Shown: positions 14,335 through 20,684 of the stretch, one piece after another
How the letters are laid out: each line of letters starts with the position of its first letter
Position numbering within the stretch: position 1 is the first letter of the stretch
DNA from: CAZDAW01 sp964503685
GTDB lineage: Bacteria > Chloroflexota > Anaerolineae > Anaerolineales > Anaerolineaceae
DNA: 20,684 nucleotides
Direction of reading: 5' to 3'
NCBI GenBank assembly: GCA_964503685.1
Contig: CAZDAW010000055.1
Coordinates: 1 to 20,684 of the forward strand
Notes under the pieces: model-generated
Told to the model about the DNA's origin: nothing
Databases searched by the model: none
The model's input: only the letters and a program-made list of their open reading frames with translations
Position numbers and translations under genes: made by a program

Positions 14335-14367
14335 GAAAGGCAGGTCTCCTGATGGGGCCTGCCTTTC
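14335..14367 (+). other. Intercistronic stem-loop after the binding-protein gene
   Basis: GAAAGGCAGG (14335-14344) pairs perfectly with CCTGCCTTTC (14358-14367) around a 13-nt loop that can extend by further G-U and G-C pairs. No U-run follows, so it is more likely an mRNA-stabilising or partial attenuator element than a full terminator. It lies 17 nt after the binding-protein stop and 123 nt before the first permease gene, the same arrangement as the hairpin at 175-206. Confidence 0.65.
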
Positions 14368-14398
14368 CACTGCTAAATTTAACATTCAGTGATTAGTG

Positions 14399-14467
14399 TT
14401 GCAATAAATCGGATAAAATATTTATTGACTCGCTCATTTGTTTAATCTAATGGCCAGTTTATTGCAA
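14399..14467. repeat. AT-rich inverted repeats before the permease genes
   Basis: TTGCAATAAA at 14399-14408 is repeated in inverse orientation at 14458-14467 (TTTATTGCAA). A nearer partner ATTTATTG (14420-14427) pairs with CAATAAAT (14402-14409). The two foldings exclude each other, so this could be an alternative hairpin pair or a pair of protein sites. A TTGACT at 14424-14429 could be the -35 box of an internal promoter, but no good -10 box follows. Confidence 0.35.
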
Positions 14468-14490
14468 TCAAACCTTCTGAGGTGATAACT

Positions 14491-15372
14491 GTGGCAGCTT
14501 CACGCCGTAAATGGGTTTTGATCTTTATATCTATTCCCCTGGTCGTTTATATAACCATAGTCATTATCCCGCTTTTAAGTTCGTTCTATTTTAGCTTTAC
14601 CGATTGGAACGGCTTTTCAGCGAAATATAGCTTTATCGGCTTCGATAATTTTCTGAAAATCACCCGCGATCCCAATTTCAAAAACGCAATAAAAAACACC
14701 GTTATCTGGATGGCAGCAGCGATCGTTTTGCCGGTTGGTGCAGGCCTGTCGATCGCTCTTGTTTTACAGGAAAATATCCGGGGGGCCAGTAGCTTTAAAT
14801 CCCTTTTCTATTTTCCGATTTGTCTATCTCTGGCTGTAATTGGCCAGGTATGGATCTGGATCTATCAGCCTGATTGGGGATTGATTAATACGATACTGCG
14901 AGGAATAGGCCTGGAAAATATGACGCGAGCCTGGCTGGCAAATTCAGATACAGCTTTAGCGGGTGTAATTCTGGCATGGTCGTGGCAGCAGGTAGGCCTG
15001 GCTATGGTTATTTTTCTGGCCGGACTCACTTCTATACCAACTGATTTAACCGAAGCCGCCAAAATTGATGGAGCGACCTACTCGCAATCTTTATGGCACG
15101 TGATAATTCCACTCCTCAGCCCTGCCACAACAATTGTCATCGCTCTTTCCATTATCAATTCACTGAAAAGTTTTGACGTTGTCTATATGATGACTCAAGG
15201 CGGCCCATTTCATTCATCTGATACCCTGGCCATGTTCATGTATACCGAATCTTTCAAAAACTATTATATGGGGTATGGCAGTGCAATCGCTGTTGTTCTA
15301 TTCTTGATTGCCATGGTAATAATTGCACTTTATTTCCGACAGGTGCGGAATCTGGAGCATCTTTATGACTAA
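14491..15372 (+). CDS. Carbohydrate ABC transporter permease, MalF/UgpA type
   Basis: A 293-aa integral membrane protein with about six transmembrane helices, the first at about residues 8-30. The EAA loop that docks on the ATPase is clear (EAAKIDGATYSQSLWHVIIP; E188, G194). It pairs with the next gene product to form the channel for the ligand of the lipoprotein encoded upstream. The start is a GTG at 14491 because GAGGTGA lies 7-8 nt upstream; an earlier in-frame GTG at 14482 overlaps that site. Its 3' end overlaps the MalG-type gene by 8 nt. No ATPase gene is present in the operon, so a shared MsmK/UgpC-type ATPase encoded elsewhere is presumably used. Confidence 0.92.
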   Translation: MAASRRKWVLIFISIPLVVYITIVIIPLLSSFYFSFTDWNGFSAKYSFIGFDNFLKITRDPNFKNAIKNTVIWMAAAIVLPVGAGLSIALVLQENIRGASSFKSLFYFPICLSLAVIGQVWIWIYQPDWGLINTILRGIGLENMTRAWLANSDTALAGVILAWSWQQVGLAMVIFLAGLTSIPTDLTEAAKIDGATYSQSLWHVIIPLLSPATTIVIALSIINSLKSFDVVYMMTQGGPFHSSDTLAMFMYTESFKNYYMGYGSAIAVVLFLIAMVIIALYFRQVRNLEHLYD

Positions 15373-16255
15373 GACAACAATTATCTCTCCAGAGTTCAAT
15401 GAAGAAACGATCCGCAAGAAGAAAAAATTCTCGGAACGCGTCGTTCATGGTCTTTTATATTTCTCATTAATACTAATCGTCGCCATTTACACCCTACCTG
15501 TAATAGGTGTTCTTATTACATCTGTGAAGTTAGATTCGGAAATTGCCAGGGAAGGGTTGTGGACTTTACCCAGGCTGATTCATTTCGACAACTTTCAGGA
15601 AGTGTGGACCAATGCACACCTGGACGAATATATGCGTAACTCAGTTCTGGTTACCATTCCTGCCGCCGTATTTTCGATTACCCTGGGCGTATTACTTGGC
15701 TATGTATTCAGCAAGCTGCCATTTCGAGGAAGCGAGCAACTATTCATTTTCGTGTTAGCCGGGATGTTCTTTCCGCCCCAAATTGTGCTTATTCCCCTGT
15801 TTCGCTTTTATAACGCCATTCATATCTATGATACGCTCTGGCCTATGATCCTTACGCATACAGCTTTTGGCATACCTATTTGCACCCTGGTCATGCGGAA
15901 CTTTTTTTCCTCGATCCCCAATGCCATCCGGGAAGCTGCCATTGTCGATGGCGCCAACGAGCTTTCTGTCTTGTGGAATATCATGCTGCCAGTGAGCCTG
16001 CCCGCGTTGGCGGTTTTGGCCACCCTCCAATTTACATGGATTTGGAATGATTTTCTTTATCCCATCATCTTTACCAAATCAGATAGTGCTCGCACGATCA
16101 TGGTTGCTCTGATTACCATGAAAGGACAGTATGGCGTGGCGTATGGAGCCCAGGGAGCAATGACCATTATCGCCAGTATCCCGACCTTGTTGATATTTAT
16201 TTTCTTCCAACGTTACTTCATTCGTGGCCTGACGCTTGGCTCAGTAAAGGGATAA
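15365..16255 (+). CDS. Carbohydrate ABC transporter permease, MalG/UgpE type
   Basis: A 296-aa six-helix membrane protein, partner of the preceding permease. The EAA loop is present (EAAIVDGANELSVLWNIMLP; E190, G197), and the C-terminus ends in the usual short GLTLGSVKG tail. The ATG at 15365 overlaps the upstream gene by 8 nt and has GGAG about 7 nt before it; an earlier in-frame ATG at 15323 lies deeper inside the upstream gene and lacks a ribosome site. The first 25 residues are charged and cytoplasmic, as expected. Substrate specificity comes mainly from the binding protein. Confidence 0.92.
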   Translation: MTKTTIISPEFNEETIRKKKKFSERVVHGLLYFSLILIVAIYTLPVIGVLITSVKLDSEIAREGLWTLPRLIHFDNFQEVWTNAHLDEYMRNSVLVTIPAAVFSITLGVLLGYVFSKLPFRGSEQLFIFVLAGMFFPPQIVLIPLFRFYNAIHIYDTLWPMILTHTAFGIPICTLVMRNFFSSIPNAIREAAIVDGANELSVLWNIMLPVSLPALAVLATLQFTWIWNDFLYPIIFTKSDSARTIMVALITMKGQYGVAYGAQGAMTIIASIPTLLIFIFFQRYFIRGLTLGSVKG

Positions 16256-16353
16256 GATATTCTCTCATGCTATCCGTCGTCCGCTTATTCATTACAGCGG
16301 TAAAATGGTTTATCGGTATTTTTTGAAAAAAAACAGGTGAAGAGGAAAATGCC

Positions 16354-17121
16354 ATGTCAGAAGTACAAACGCTAGCACGAGGGTTAATGGTTCTGGAAAA
16401 ATTAGCAGAGGCGCCAGATGGTCTCGGTATAACCGAACTGGCCGAAACATTCGAAGTCGATAAAGGCAGCATGTCGCGGATATTGCAAACCCTTTCTGGT
16501 TACGGTTTTGCAGAAAAAGACGAGCGAACGCGTAAATATATTCTGGGTCCGCAAATCGTTCGCCTGAGCCGGGCTGTTTTGACGCGAATGCCATTACGCG
16601 AATCCGCCAAGCCGTTTTTACAAAAGCTGGTTGACCTGACAGGAGAATGCGCCCACCTTGCCATTCTGGCGAGGGGCGAAGCGCTTTATCTGGATCAGGT
16701 CGAATCGCCATCTGCTTTAAGAGTTACAACGGGTGTTGGAACAATGGCGCCGCTTCATTGCACCGCTCTGGGTAAAGTATTATTGGCCTTTGCTGATGCG
16801 CCTATGCCGGAAAATCTCCAAAGTTATACCTTCCGCACTATCACAGACCCTGTGTCCCTTCTTCACCATATTGAACAGGTCAAAAACCAGGGATTTGCCC
16901 TGGATGACGAGGAATACAACCTTGGCGTTCGCTGCATTTCGGTTCCAGTATTTGATTATCGAAATCACTGTGTGGCCGCAATCGGTATTTCCAGCCCAAC
17001 CAGCAGGCTTTCATTAGAAAATATTACGGATGTTGCAAAAACTGTCAAAGAAATTGGACAGGCCCTTACGGCACGTTTGAGTTTTAAACCGGTGGAAACT
17101 TCCCCCGATTCGACACCTTAA
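16354..17121 (+). CDS. IclR-family transcriptional regulator
   Basis: A 255-aa regulator with an N-terminal winged helix-turn-helix (about residues 5-65; ITELAETFEVDKGSMSRILQ) and the IclR C-terminal effector domain (about 75-245; motifs TMAPLHCTALGKVLLA and CISVPVFDY). IclR proteins bind small carboxylates, sugars or aromatics and can repress or activate. Its position within the plus-strand operon suggests it controls that operon and the divergent transketolase operon from the shared region 12466-12958. The ATG has a GAGG site about 8 nt upstream. It is 98 nt after the MalG-type gene; a weak hairpin (CCGCT...AGCGG, 16281-16300) lies in that gap but no clear terminator or promoter. Confidence 0.93.
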   Translation: MSEVQTLARGLMVLEKLAEAPDGLGITELAETFEVDKGSMSRILQTLSGYGFAEKDERTRKYILGPQIVRLSRAVLTRMPLRESAKPFLQKLVDLTGECAHLAILARGEALYLDQVESPSALRVTTGVGTMAPLHCTALGKVLLAFADAPMPENLQSYTFRTITDPVSLLHHIEQVKNQGFALDDEEYNLGVRCISVPVFDYRNHCVAAIGISSPTSRLSLENITDVAKTVKEIGQALTARLSFKPVETSPDSTP

Positions 17122-17141
17122 TAAATTATGGATAGGATTGT

Positions 17142-18215
17142 ATGGATAAACTTCGAGTTGGATTCATTGGAACTGGACGCATCTCTGATTTACATGCCAT
17201 TGAATATCTAAATAACGAACGGAGCGAACTCGTAGCAGTTTGCGATGCAGACCTCAAGACTGCACAATCACGAGCGGCAGCCTGGGGTATCCCATCAAAT
17301 CGTGTTTTCACAAATTACCAGGATTTGCTGGCTTTGAAAGAAGTAGATATGGTGGAAATACTGACTCCCCACCACCTGCATCGCCAGCACACCCTGGATG
17401 CCGCCAGGGCTGGCAAACATATCTCCCTGCAAAAACCCATGGCGCTGAATGTGGCTGAAGCTGATGAGATGATCGCAGCCGCTAAAAAAGCCGGCGTTAT
17501 CTTTAAGGTCTTTGAAAACTTCATATTTTACCCGCCAGTCATGCGCGCCAAAGCTCTGATAGATGCTGGTGAAATAGGCGACCCTTTAACCATCCGAATT
17601 AAAAGTAATGCAGCTAACAGCCCGAACTCCTGGAAGATTCCCAGAACCTCTCAGACTTGGCGATTCGACCCATCTTCTTGCGGCGGGGGACCATTGGTAT
17701 TTGATGATGGGCACCATAAGTTCTCATTAGCCTGGTATTTTATGGGCGGCATTGCCGAGGAGGTTCACGCCTGGATTGGCAGCCTGAAAGCGCCGCTGGG
17801 CGGCGAGGTGGGAATAATTGACACCCCCGCCATTGTTTCCTGGAAATTCTCTAATAATCGATTCGGATCTTTGGAAGTCGTTTATTCACCCGATATGCTC
17901 GTTGATACCAACCATTACGCCCAAGATGATCGTATCGAAATCACGGGTACAAAAGGCGTCATTTGGGTTACCCGCGGACATGGCAAAATGATGGATGTTC
18001 CCCCAGTGGTGATGTATCGTGATATGAAAACTTTTACTTTCTCAGATATGCCTGTTGGCTGGGAACATAGTTTCATTAACTCCACTCGCCATTTCATCGA
18101 CGCCTACTTCAAAGGCGAGCCTCCCTGTCTTACCGGAGAACAAGGTCGTGATATTCTGCGCTTTGCTCTGGCGGCGCAAGAATCGGCCCGAAGCGGAAAT
18201 TCTGTAAAACTATGA
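17142..18215 (+). CDS. Gfo/Idh/MocA-family NAD(P)-dependent oxidoreductase (copy 2)
   Basis: A 357-aa paralogue of the protein at 5165-6244. The Rossmann motif is FIGTGRISDLH (8-18), the catalytic Lys K98 in QKP, and the active-site Asp/His segment DDGHH (188-192), all with the same local context as copy 1 (GKHIS, MAL..AEADEMIAAA, CGGGPLVFD). The shared QKP in place of EKP and the shared C-terminal pattern show that the two form one subfamily, probably acting on related substrates or on successive forms of one substrate. In this operon it lies between the regulator and an acylating aldehyde dehydrogenase. Options are a sugar or cyclitol dehydrogenase (IolG-like partner of the IolD-like enzyme) or an NAD-dependent sulfoquinovosidase of GH188 type. 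The ATG has GGATAGGA upstream. Confidence 0.9.
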   Translation: MDKLRVGFIGTGRISDLHAIEYLNNERSELVAVCDADLKTAQSRAAAWGIPSNRVFTNYQDLLALKEVDMVEILTPHHLHRQHTLDAARAGKHISLQKPMALNVAEADEMIAAAKKAGVIFKVFENFIFYPPVMRAKALIDAGEIGDPLTIRIKSNAANSPNSWKIPRTSQTWRFDPSSCGGGPLVFDDGHHKFSLAWYFMGGIAEEVHAWIGSLKAPLGGEVGIIDTPAIVSWKFSNNRFGSLEVVYSPDMLVDTNHYAQDDRIEITGTKGVIWVTRGHGKMMDVPPVVMYRDMKTFTFSDMPVGWEHSFINSTRHFIDAYFKGEPPCLTGEQGRDILRFALAAQESARSGNSVKL

Positions 18216-18227
18216 TCGATGAACGTT

Positions 18228-18265
18228 ACAACCAGAAGGTAAAGAGTTCAAGAAGTCATGGTTGT
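18228..18265 (+). other. Possible stem-loop upstream of the aldehyde dehydrogenase gene
   Basis: ACAACCA at 18228-18234 can pair with TGGTTGT at 18259-18265 across a 24-nt loop, in the 83-nt gap between the oxidoreductase and the aldehyde dehydrogenase. There is no U-run. The long loop makes it a weak candidate. Confidence 0.25.
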
Positions 18266-18298
18266 GGCGGTACATGAATATTTTTCTAGGAGTAGATA

Positions 18299-19684
18299 AT
18301 GTCTGAGAATTTACAAAAAATGGTTGAGCGCGCCCGGATGGCTCAGAGTGTAGTGGAATTTTGGCCTCAGGAAAGGGTTGATGAGATGGTCGCTGCGGTC
18401 GGTTGGAAGATATATCAAAAATCGGCTGCCGAGGCTTGCGCGAAACTGGCTGTTGAAGAAACTGGAATGGGAATCTACGCTGATAAACTTCTTAAACATC
18501 AGAAAAAAATCCTTGGCACCCTGCGAGATTTACAGGGCTTGCGGACAGTTGGCGTGATTGAAGACGATCCAAAACTTGGAATCAAAAAAATTGCCAAATC
18601 GGTGGGCGTAATTGCTGCTGTGACCCCGATGACCAATGCCACATCAACTATTGGCGTGAACGGCCTGCCAATGCTTAAAACCCGTAACGCGGTGATCTTC
18701 GCCCCGCACCCCCGTGCAAAACGATCATGCGCTTTGGCATGCGATTTTATGCGCGAAGGATTGAAACAGGTCGGCGCTCCCGTCGATCTGATTCAAAACA
18801 TAACCGAACCTTCCATAGAAACCAGTCAGGAAATCATGAAACTGGTCGATCTGGTCGTGGCGACCGGCGGCGGCGCGATGGTCAAATCCGCATATTCCAG
18901 CGGTACCCCGGCGTATGGCGTTGGAGCAGGAAACGCCGTGGTCATCGTTGATGAGACTGCCGACCTGGCTCAGGCCTCAAAAAATATTATGTTAGGTAAA
19001 ACCTTCGACAATGCCACTTCCTGCTCATCTGAGAATTCGGTGATCATCCACGAATCAATCTACGATCAAATGCTGCACAACTTCGAGGAATTGGGAGGAT
19101 ATCTGTGCAGCCCAGAGGAAAAAGAACGTTTACGTAAAGTAATGTGGCCGGACGGCGCTCATATCAGTAAAGATGTTGTCGGCCAGCCGGCGAGTAAAAT
19201 AGCGCAACTGGCAGACATTTCAAATCCCGAACAGATTAAATTTATAATGGTAGCTTGTGAGAAAGTCGGTTCAGCAGATATGTTCTCCGGCGAAAAATTA
19301 TCGCCCGTTCTGGCTGTTTGGAAATATAAAGTGTTTTCGGACGCAGTGGATCTTGTCAGGCAAATCACCCGTTTTAGTGGATATGGTCATTCGTGTGGCA
19401 TTCAATCGAGAGATGAAACGCATATCATGGAACTGGCTATGAAAGCGAATGTGTCCCGGATGATGGTCAACCAGGTACAGTGCTATGCCAATTCAGGCAA
19501 CTACAACAACGGCATGCCCTTTGCGCTAACGTTAGGGTGCGGCACTTGGGGAGGCAACATTACCACAGAAAATGTTCACTGGAAGCATTTCTTAAACATT
19601 ACCTGGTTGTCCTATCCCATTCCTGAAGTAGTGCCGGATGAGAACGCAATTTTTGGAGATATATGGAAAAAGTACGGAAAATAA
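18299..19684 (+). CDS. CoA-acylating aldehyde dehydrogenase, sulfoacetaldehyde dehydrogenase-like
   Basis: A 461-aa member of the aldehyde dehydrogenase superfamily, in the acylating branch (AdhE/EutE/SauS) that converts an aldehyde plus CoA and NAD(P) into an acyl-CoA. The nucleophile is C242 in the FDNATSCSSENS segment, preceded by VATGGGAMVKSAYSSGTPAYG, which is typical of the acylating branch. The tail (YANSGNYNNGMPFALTLGCG, then TWGGN..T.ENVHWKHFLN) is recalled as characteristic of SauS/SqwD-type sulfoacetaldehyde dehydrogenases rather than EutE or PduP; no alignment was run. Length fits. There is no microcompartment targeting extension and no shell gene nearby. The ATG follows AGGAG at 6 nt. 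If the substrate is sulfoacetaldehyde, the product would be sulfoacetyl-CoA. Other short aldehydes, such as glycolaldehyde, remain possible. Confidence 0.85.
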   Translation: MSENLQKMVERARMAQSVVEFWPQERVDEMVAAVGWKIYQKSAAEACAKLAVEETGMGIYADKLLKHQKKILGTLRDLQGLRTVGVIEDDPKLGIKKIAKSVGVIAAVTPMTNATSTIGVNGLPMLKTRNAVIFAPHPRAKRSCALACDFMREGLKQVGAPVDLIQNITEPSIETSQEIMKLVDLVVATGGGAMVKSAYSSGTPAYGVGAGNAVVIVDETADLAQASKNIMLGKTFDNATSCSSENSVIIHESIYDQMLHNFEELGGYLCSPEEKERLRKVMWPDGAHISKDVVGQPASKIAQLADISNPEQIKFIMVACEKVGSADMFSGEKLSPVLAVWKYKVFSDAVDLVRQITRFSGYGHSCGIQSRDETHIMELAMKANVSRMMVNQVQCYANSGNYNNGMPFALTLGCGTWGGNITTENVHWKHFLNITWLSYPIPEVVPDENAIFGDIWKKYGK

Positions 19685-19701
19685 ATATCGAAGGCAAATA
19701 G

Positions 19702-20679
19702 TTACGCAGAGCCGTCGCTATCTGTTGCAAGCAGTCTTTCCACTACTTCGGCGCTGGGCATGGTTGCCGAACCTCCCACGCCGGTCACGGTCACTCCGGC
19801 AGCCATTGCAGCGAATGCTGCTCTTCGCTCCAGCGGCCATCCTTGTAATGTAGCATAGAGAAATGAAGCATCGAAAGCGTCTCCCGCGCCGATTGAGTCA
19901 ACCAGATTGCCCACTTTTATCGCCGGTTGATGAAAATGATGGCATTTCTGATAAATACTCGCGCCTTCGGCTCCCATTTTGATAACCACGACTTCCGGTC
20001 CGGCATCCAATAAAATGTGCGCTGCCTCATTTAAATCGGTTGTTCCAGTGATATGACTGGCTTCGTGGTCATCGCAAAGGAAAATATCCACAAACGGCAA
20101 AACACCGCCCAGTGGTTTTATCCAGCGCCCTTGCATGGTGAATAAAGGGAATTGGGGATCCATTGAAGTCAGAACCCCTCTGCGTCGCGCCTCACGGAAT
20201 ATGTCGTCCAAAACGCCCCCATACATTTTCTCGAAGTGTAAGTACCCGCCATTGTGAATCAAACGGGTATCCAACAAATCATCAATTTCCGCAGCAGAAA
20301 ATTCTTTCGGCCATGGATCATGGCTGGGAAGGCGATAGGCCAGGGGGCGTTTTCGGCTGCCAAACAACAGCATATAAGCGCCAATACCTGCTACTGAATC
20401 GGGTACCTGTTGCACTCCCTCAGTATCCACGCCATCCTGGCGCAAGTTTTCAATGATAAACGTTCCAAGTGCATCCTTTGGCACACACCCTACCACTTTA
20501 ACGTTCAATCCCAACCGTGCAAAGTCCCGCGCCGTATATCCAATTGAACCGGCCGCTACCATTTCTATTCCGGCAGGCCCATCCCATACAGGAATAGATT
20601 GCCAATCAATCGGCCCATCCCCCCACATGATCAGATCAATATTCAGCGGCCCAATGGGTGTCACATCGCGCGTCGTCAT
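19702..20679 (-). CDS. PfkB-family carbohydrate kinase
   Basis: A 325-aa ribokinase-like kinase, convergent with the aldehyde dehydrogenase gene with only 17 nt between the stops. The ATP-site signature is DSIGAGDAFDASFLYA (261-276) with catalytic D268, and the substrate-site glycine pair appears near GSIGYTARDFARLG (44-57). Family members phosphorylate fructose, 2-keto-3-deoxygluconate, 5-keto-inositol-type acids (IolC), ribose or 6-deoxy-6-sulfofructose (YihV). The N-terminal strand (VTPIGPLNIDLI) matches the usual start, but the frame remains open to the right edge and the upstream ribosome site is outside the window, so the start is provisional. Substrate unknown; it may belong to a further minus-strand operon beyond the window. 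Confidence 0.88.
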   Translation of the reverse strand: MTTRDVTPIGPLNIDLIMWGDGPIDWQSIPVWDGPAGIEMVAAGSIGYTARDFARLGLNVKVVGCVPKDALGTFIIENLRQDGVDTEGVQQVPDSVAGIGAYMLLFGSRKRPLAYRLPSHDPWPKEFSAAEIDDLLDTRLIHNGGYLHFEKMYGGVLDDIFREARRRGVLTSMDPQFPLFTMQGRWIKPLGGVLPFVDIFLCDDHEASHITGTTDLNEAAHILLDAGPEVVVIKMGAEGASIYQKCHHFHQPAIKVGNLVDSIGAGDAFDASFLYATLQGWPLERRAAFAAMAAGVTVTGVGGSATMPSAEVVERLLATDSDGSA

Positions 20680-20684
20680 ATTCA

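Noticed and set aside
16281..16300. Small hairpin (CCGCT...AGCGG) between the MalG-type permease and the IclR gene as a terminator.
   Set aside because: Only five base pairs and no U-run directly behind it.
18212..18277. A 21-codon frame whose ATG overlaps the stop of the second Gfo/Idh/MocA gene (ATGA).
   Set aside because: Very short, no ribosome site of its own, no recognisable protein, and it ends before the aldehyde dehydrogenase ribosome site; probably chance.
1..20684. tRNA, rRNA, CRISPR arrays, transposases, integrases or phage genes.
   Set aside because: None was seen on either strand; the window is a continuous run of carbohydrate-metabolism genes without signs of mobile elements.

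Overview
The window looks like the chromosome of an anaerobic, sugar-fermenting member of the Chloroflexota (class Anaerolineae). This rests on lipoprotein solute-binding proteins with long Val/Thr/Pro/Ala-rich linkers after the lipobox, carbohydrate ABC operons without a local ATPase, and moderate GC content. That assignment is inference from style, not from a marker gene. No rRNA, tRNA, CRISPR array, insertion sequence or phage gene was seen. Nearly every gene belongs to carbohydrate uptake and breakdown.

Layout. (A) 1-3408, minus strand: a GntR/UTRA regulator, a ROK-family protein, a sugar-binding lipoprotein and the start of a MalF-type permease that leaves the left edge. The regulator's promoter lies inside a 36-bp near-perfect palindrome. 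(B) 3657-6244, plus strand: a promoter, a GPH-family sugar:cation symporter and a translationally coupled Gfo/Idh/MocA oxidoreductase, closed by a bidirectional terminator. (C) 12465-6422, minus strand: an IolD-like thiamine-diphosphate (ThDP) enzyme, an RpiB-like isomerase, a two-subunit transketolase and, after a 121-nt gap, a CrtI-type FAD oxidoreductase. This operon starts from a strong SigA-type promoter. (D) 12959-19684, plus strand, divergent from C: a second sugar-binding lipoprotein, two permeases, an IclR regulator, a second Gfo/Idh/MocA oxidoreductase and a CoA-acylating aldehyde dehydrogenase resembling sulfoacetaldehyde dehydrogenase. (E) 19702-20679, minus strand: a PfkB-family kinase converging on D.

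How the genes may work together. The combination of split transketolase, RpiB-like isomerase and SauS/SqwD-like acylating dehydrogenase is the enzyme set of the sulfoglycolytic transketolase pathway. There, 6-deoxy-6-sulfofructose loses two C2 units in succession, with a sulfo-tetrose isomerisation in between, and the resulting sulfoacetaldehyde becomes sulfoacetyl-CoA. Two details fit non-standard substrates. The transketolase has Tyr where a phosphate-binding His normally sits. The isomerase lacks the ring-opening His of RpiB, and a 4-deoxy-4-sulfotetrose cannot cyclise through O4. GPH and ABC importers and Gfo/Idh/MocA enzymes also occur in sulfoquinovose loci, the latter as NAD-dependent sulfoquinovosidases. 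However, no sulfoquinovose isomerase, GH31 sulfoquinovosidase, sulfoacetate-CoA ligase or sulfonate exporter is in the window, and the IolD-like enzyme does not belong to any described sulfoglycolysis. A cyclitol or other unusual-sugar route through Gfo/Idh/MocA plus the IolD-like enzyme is the main alternative. The C/D locus may therefore be a variant sulfoglycolytic pathway or an undescribed hybrid pathway.
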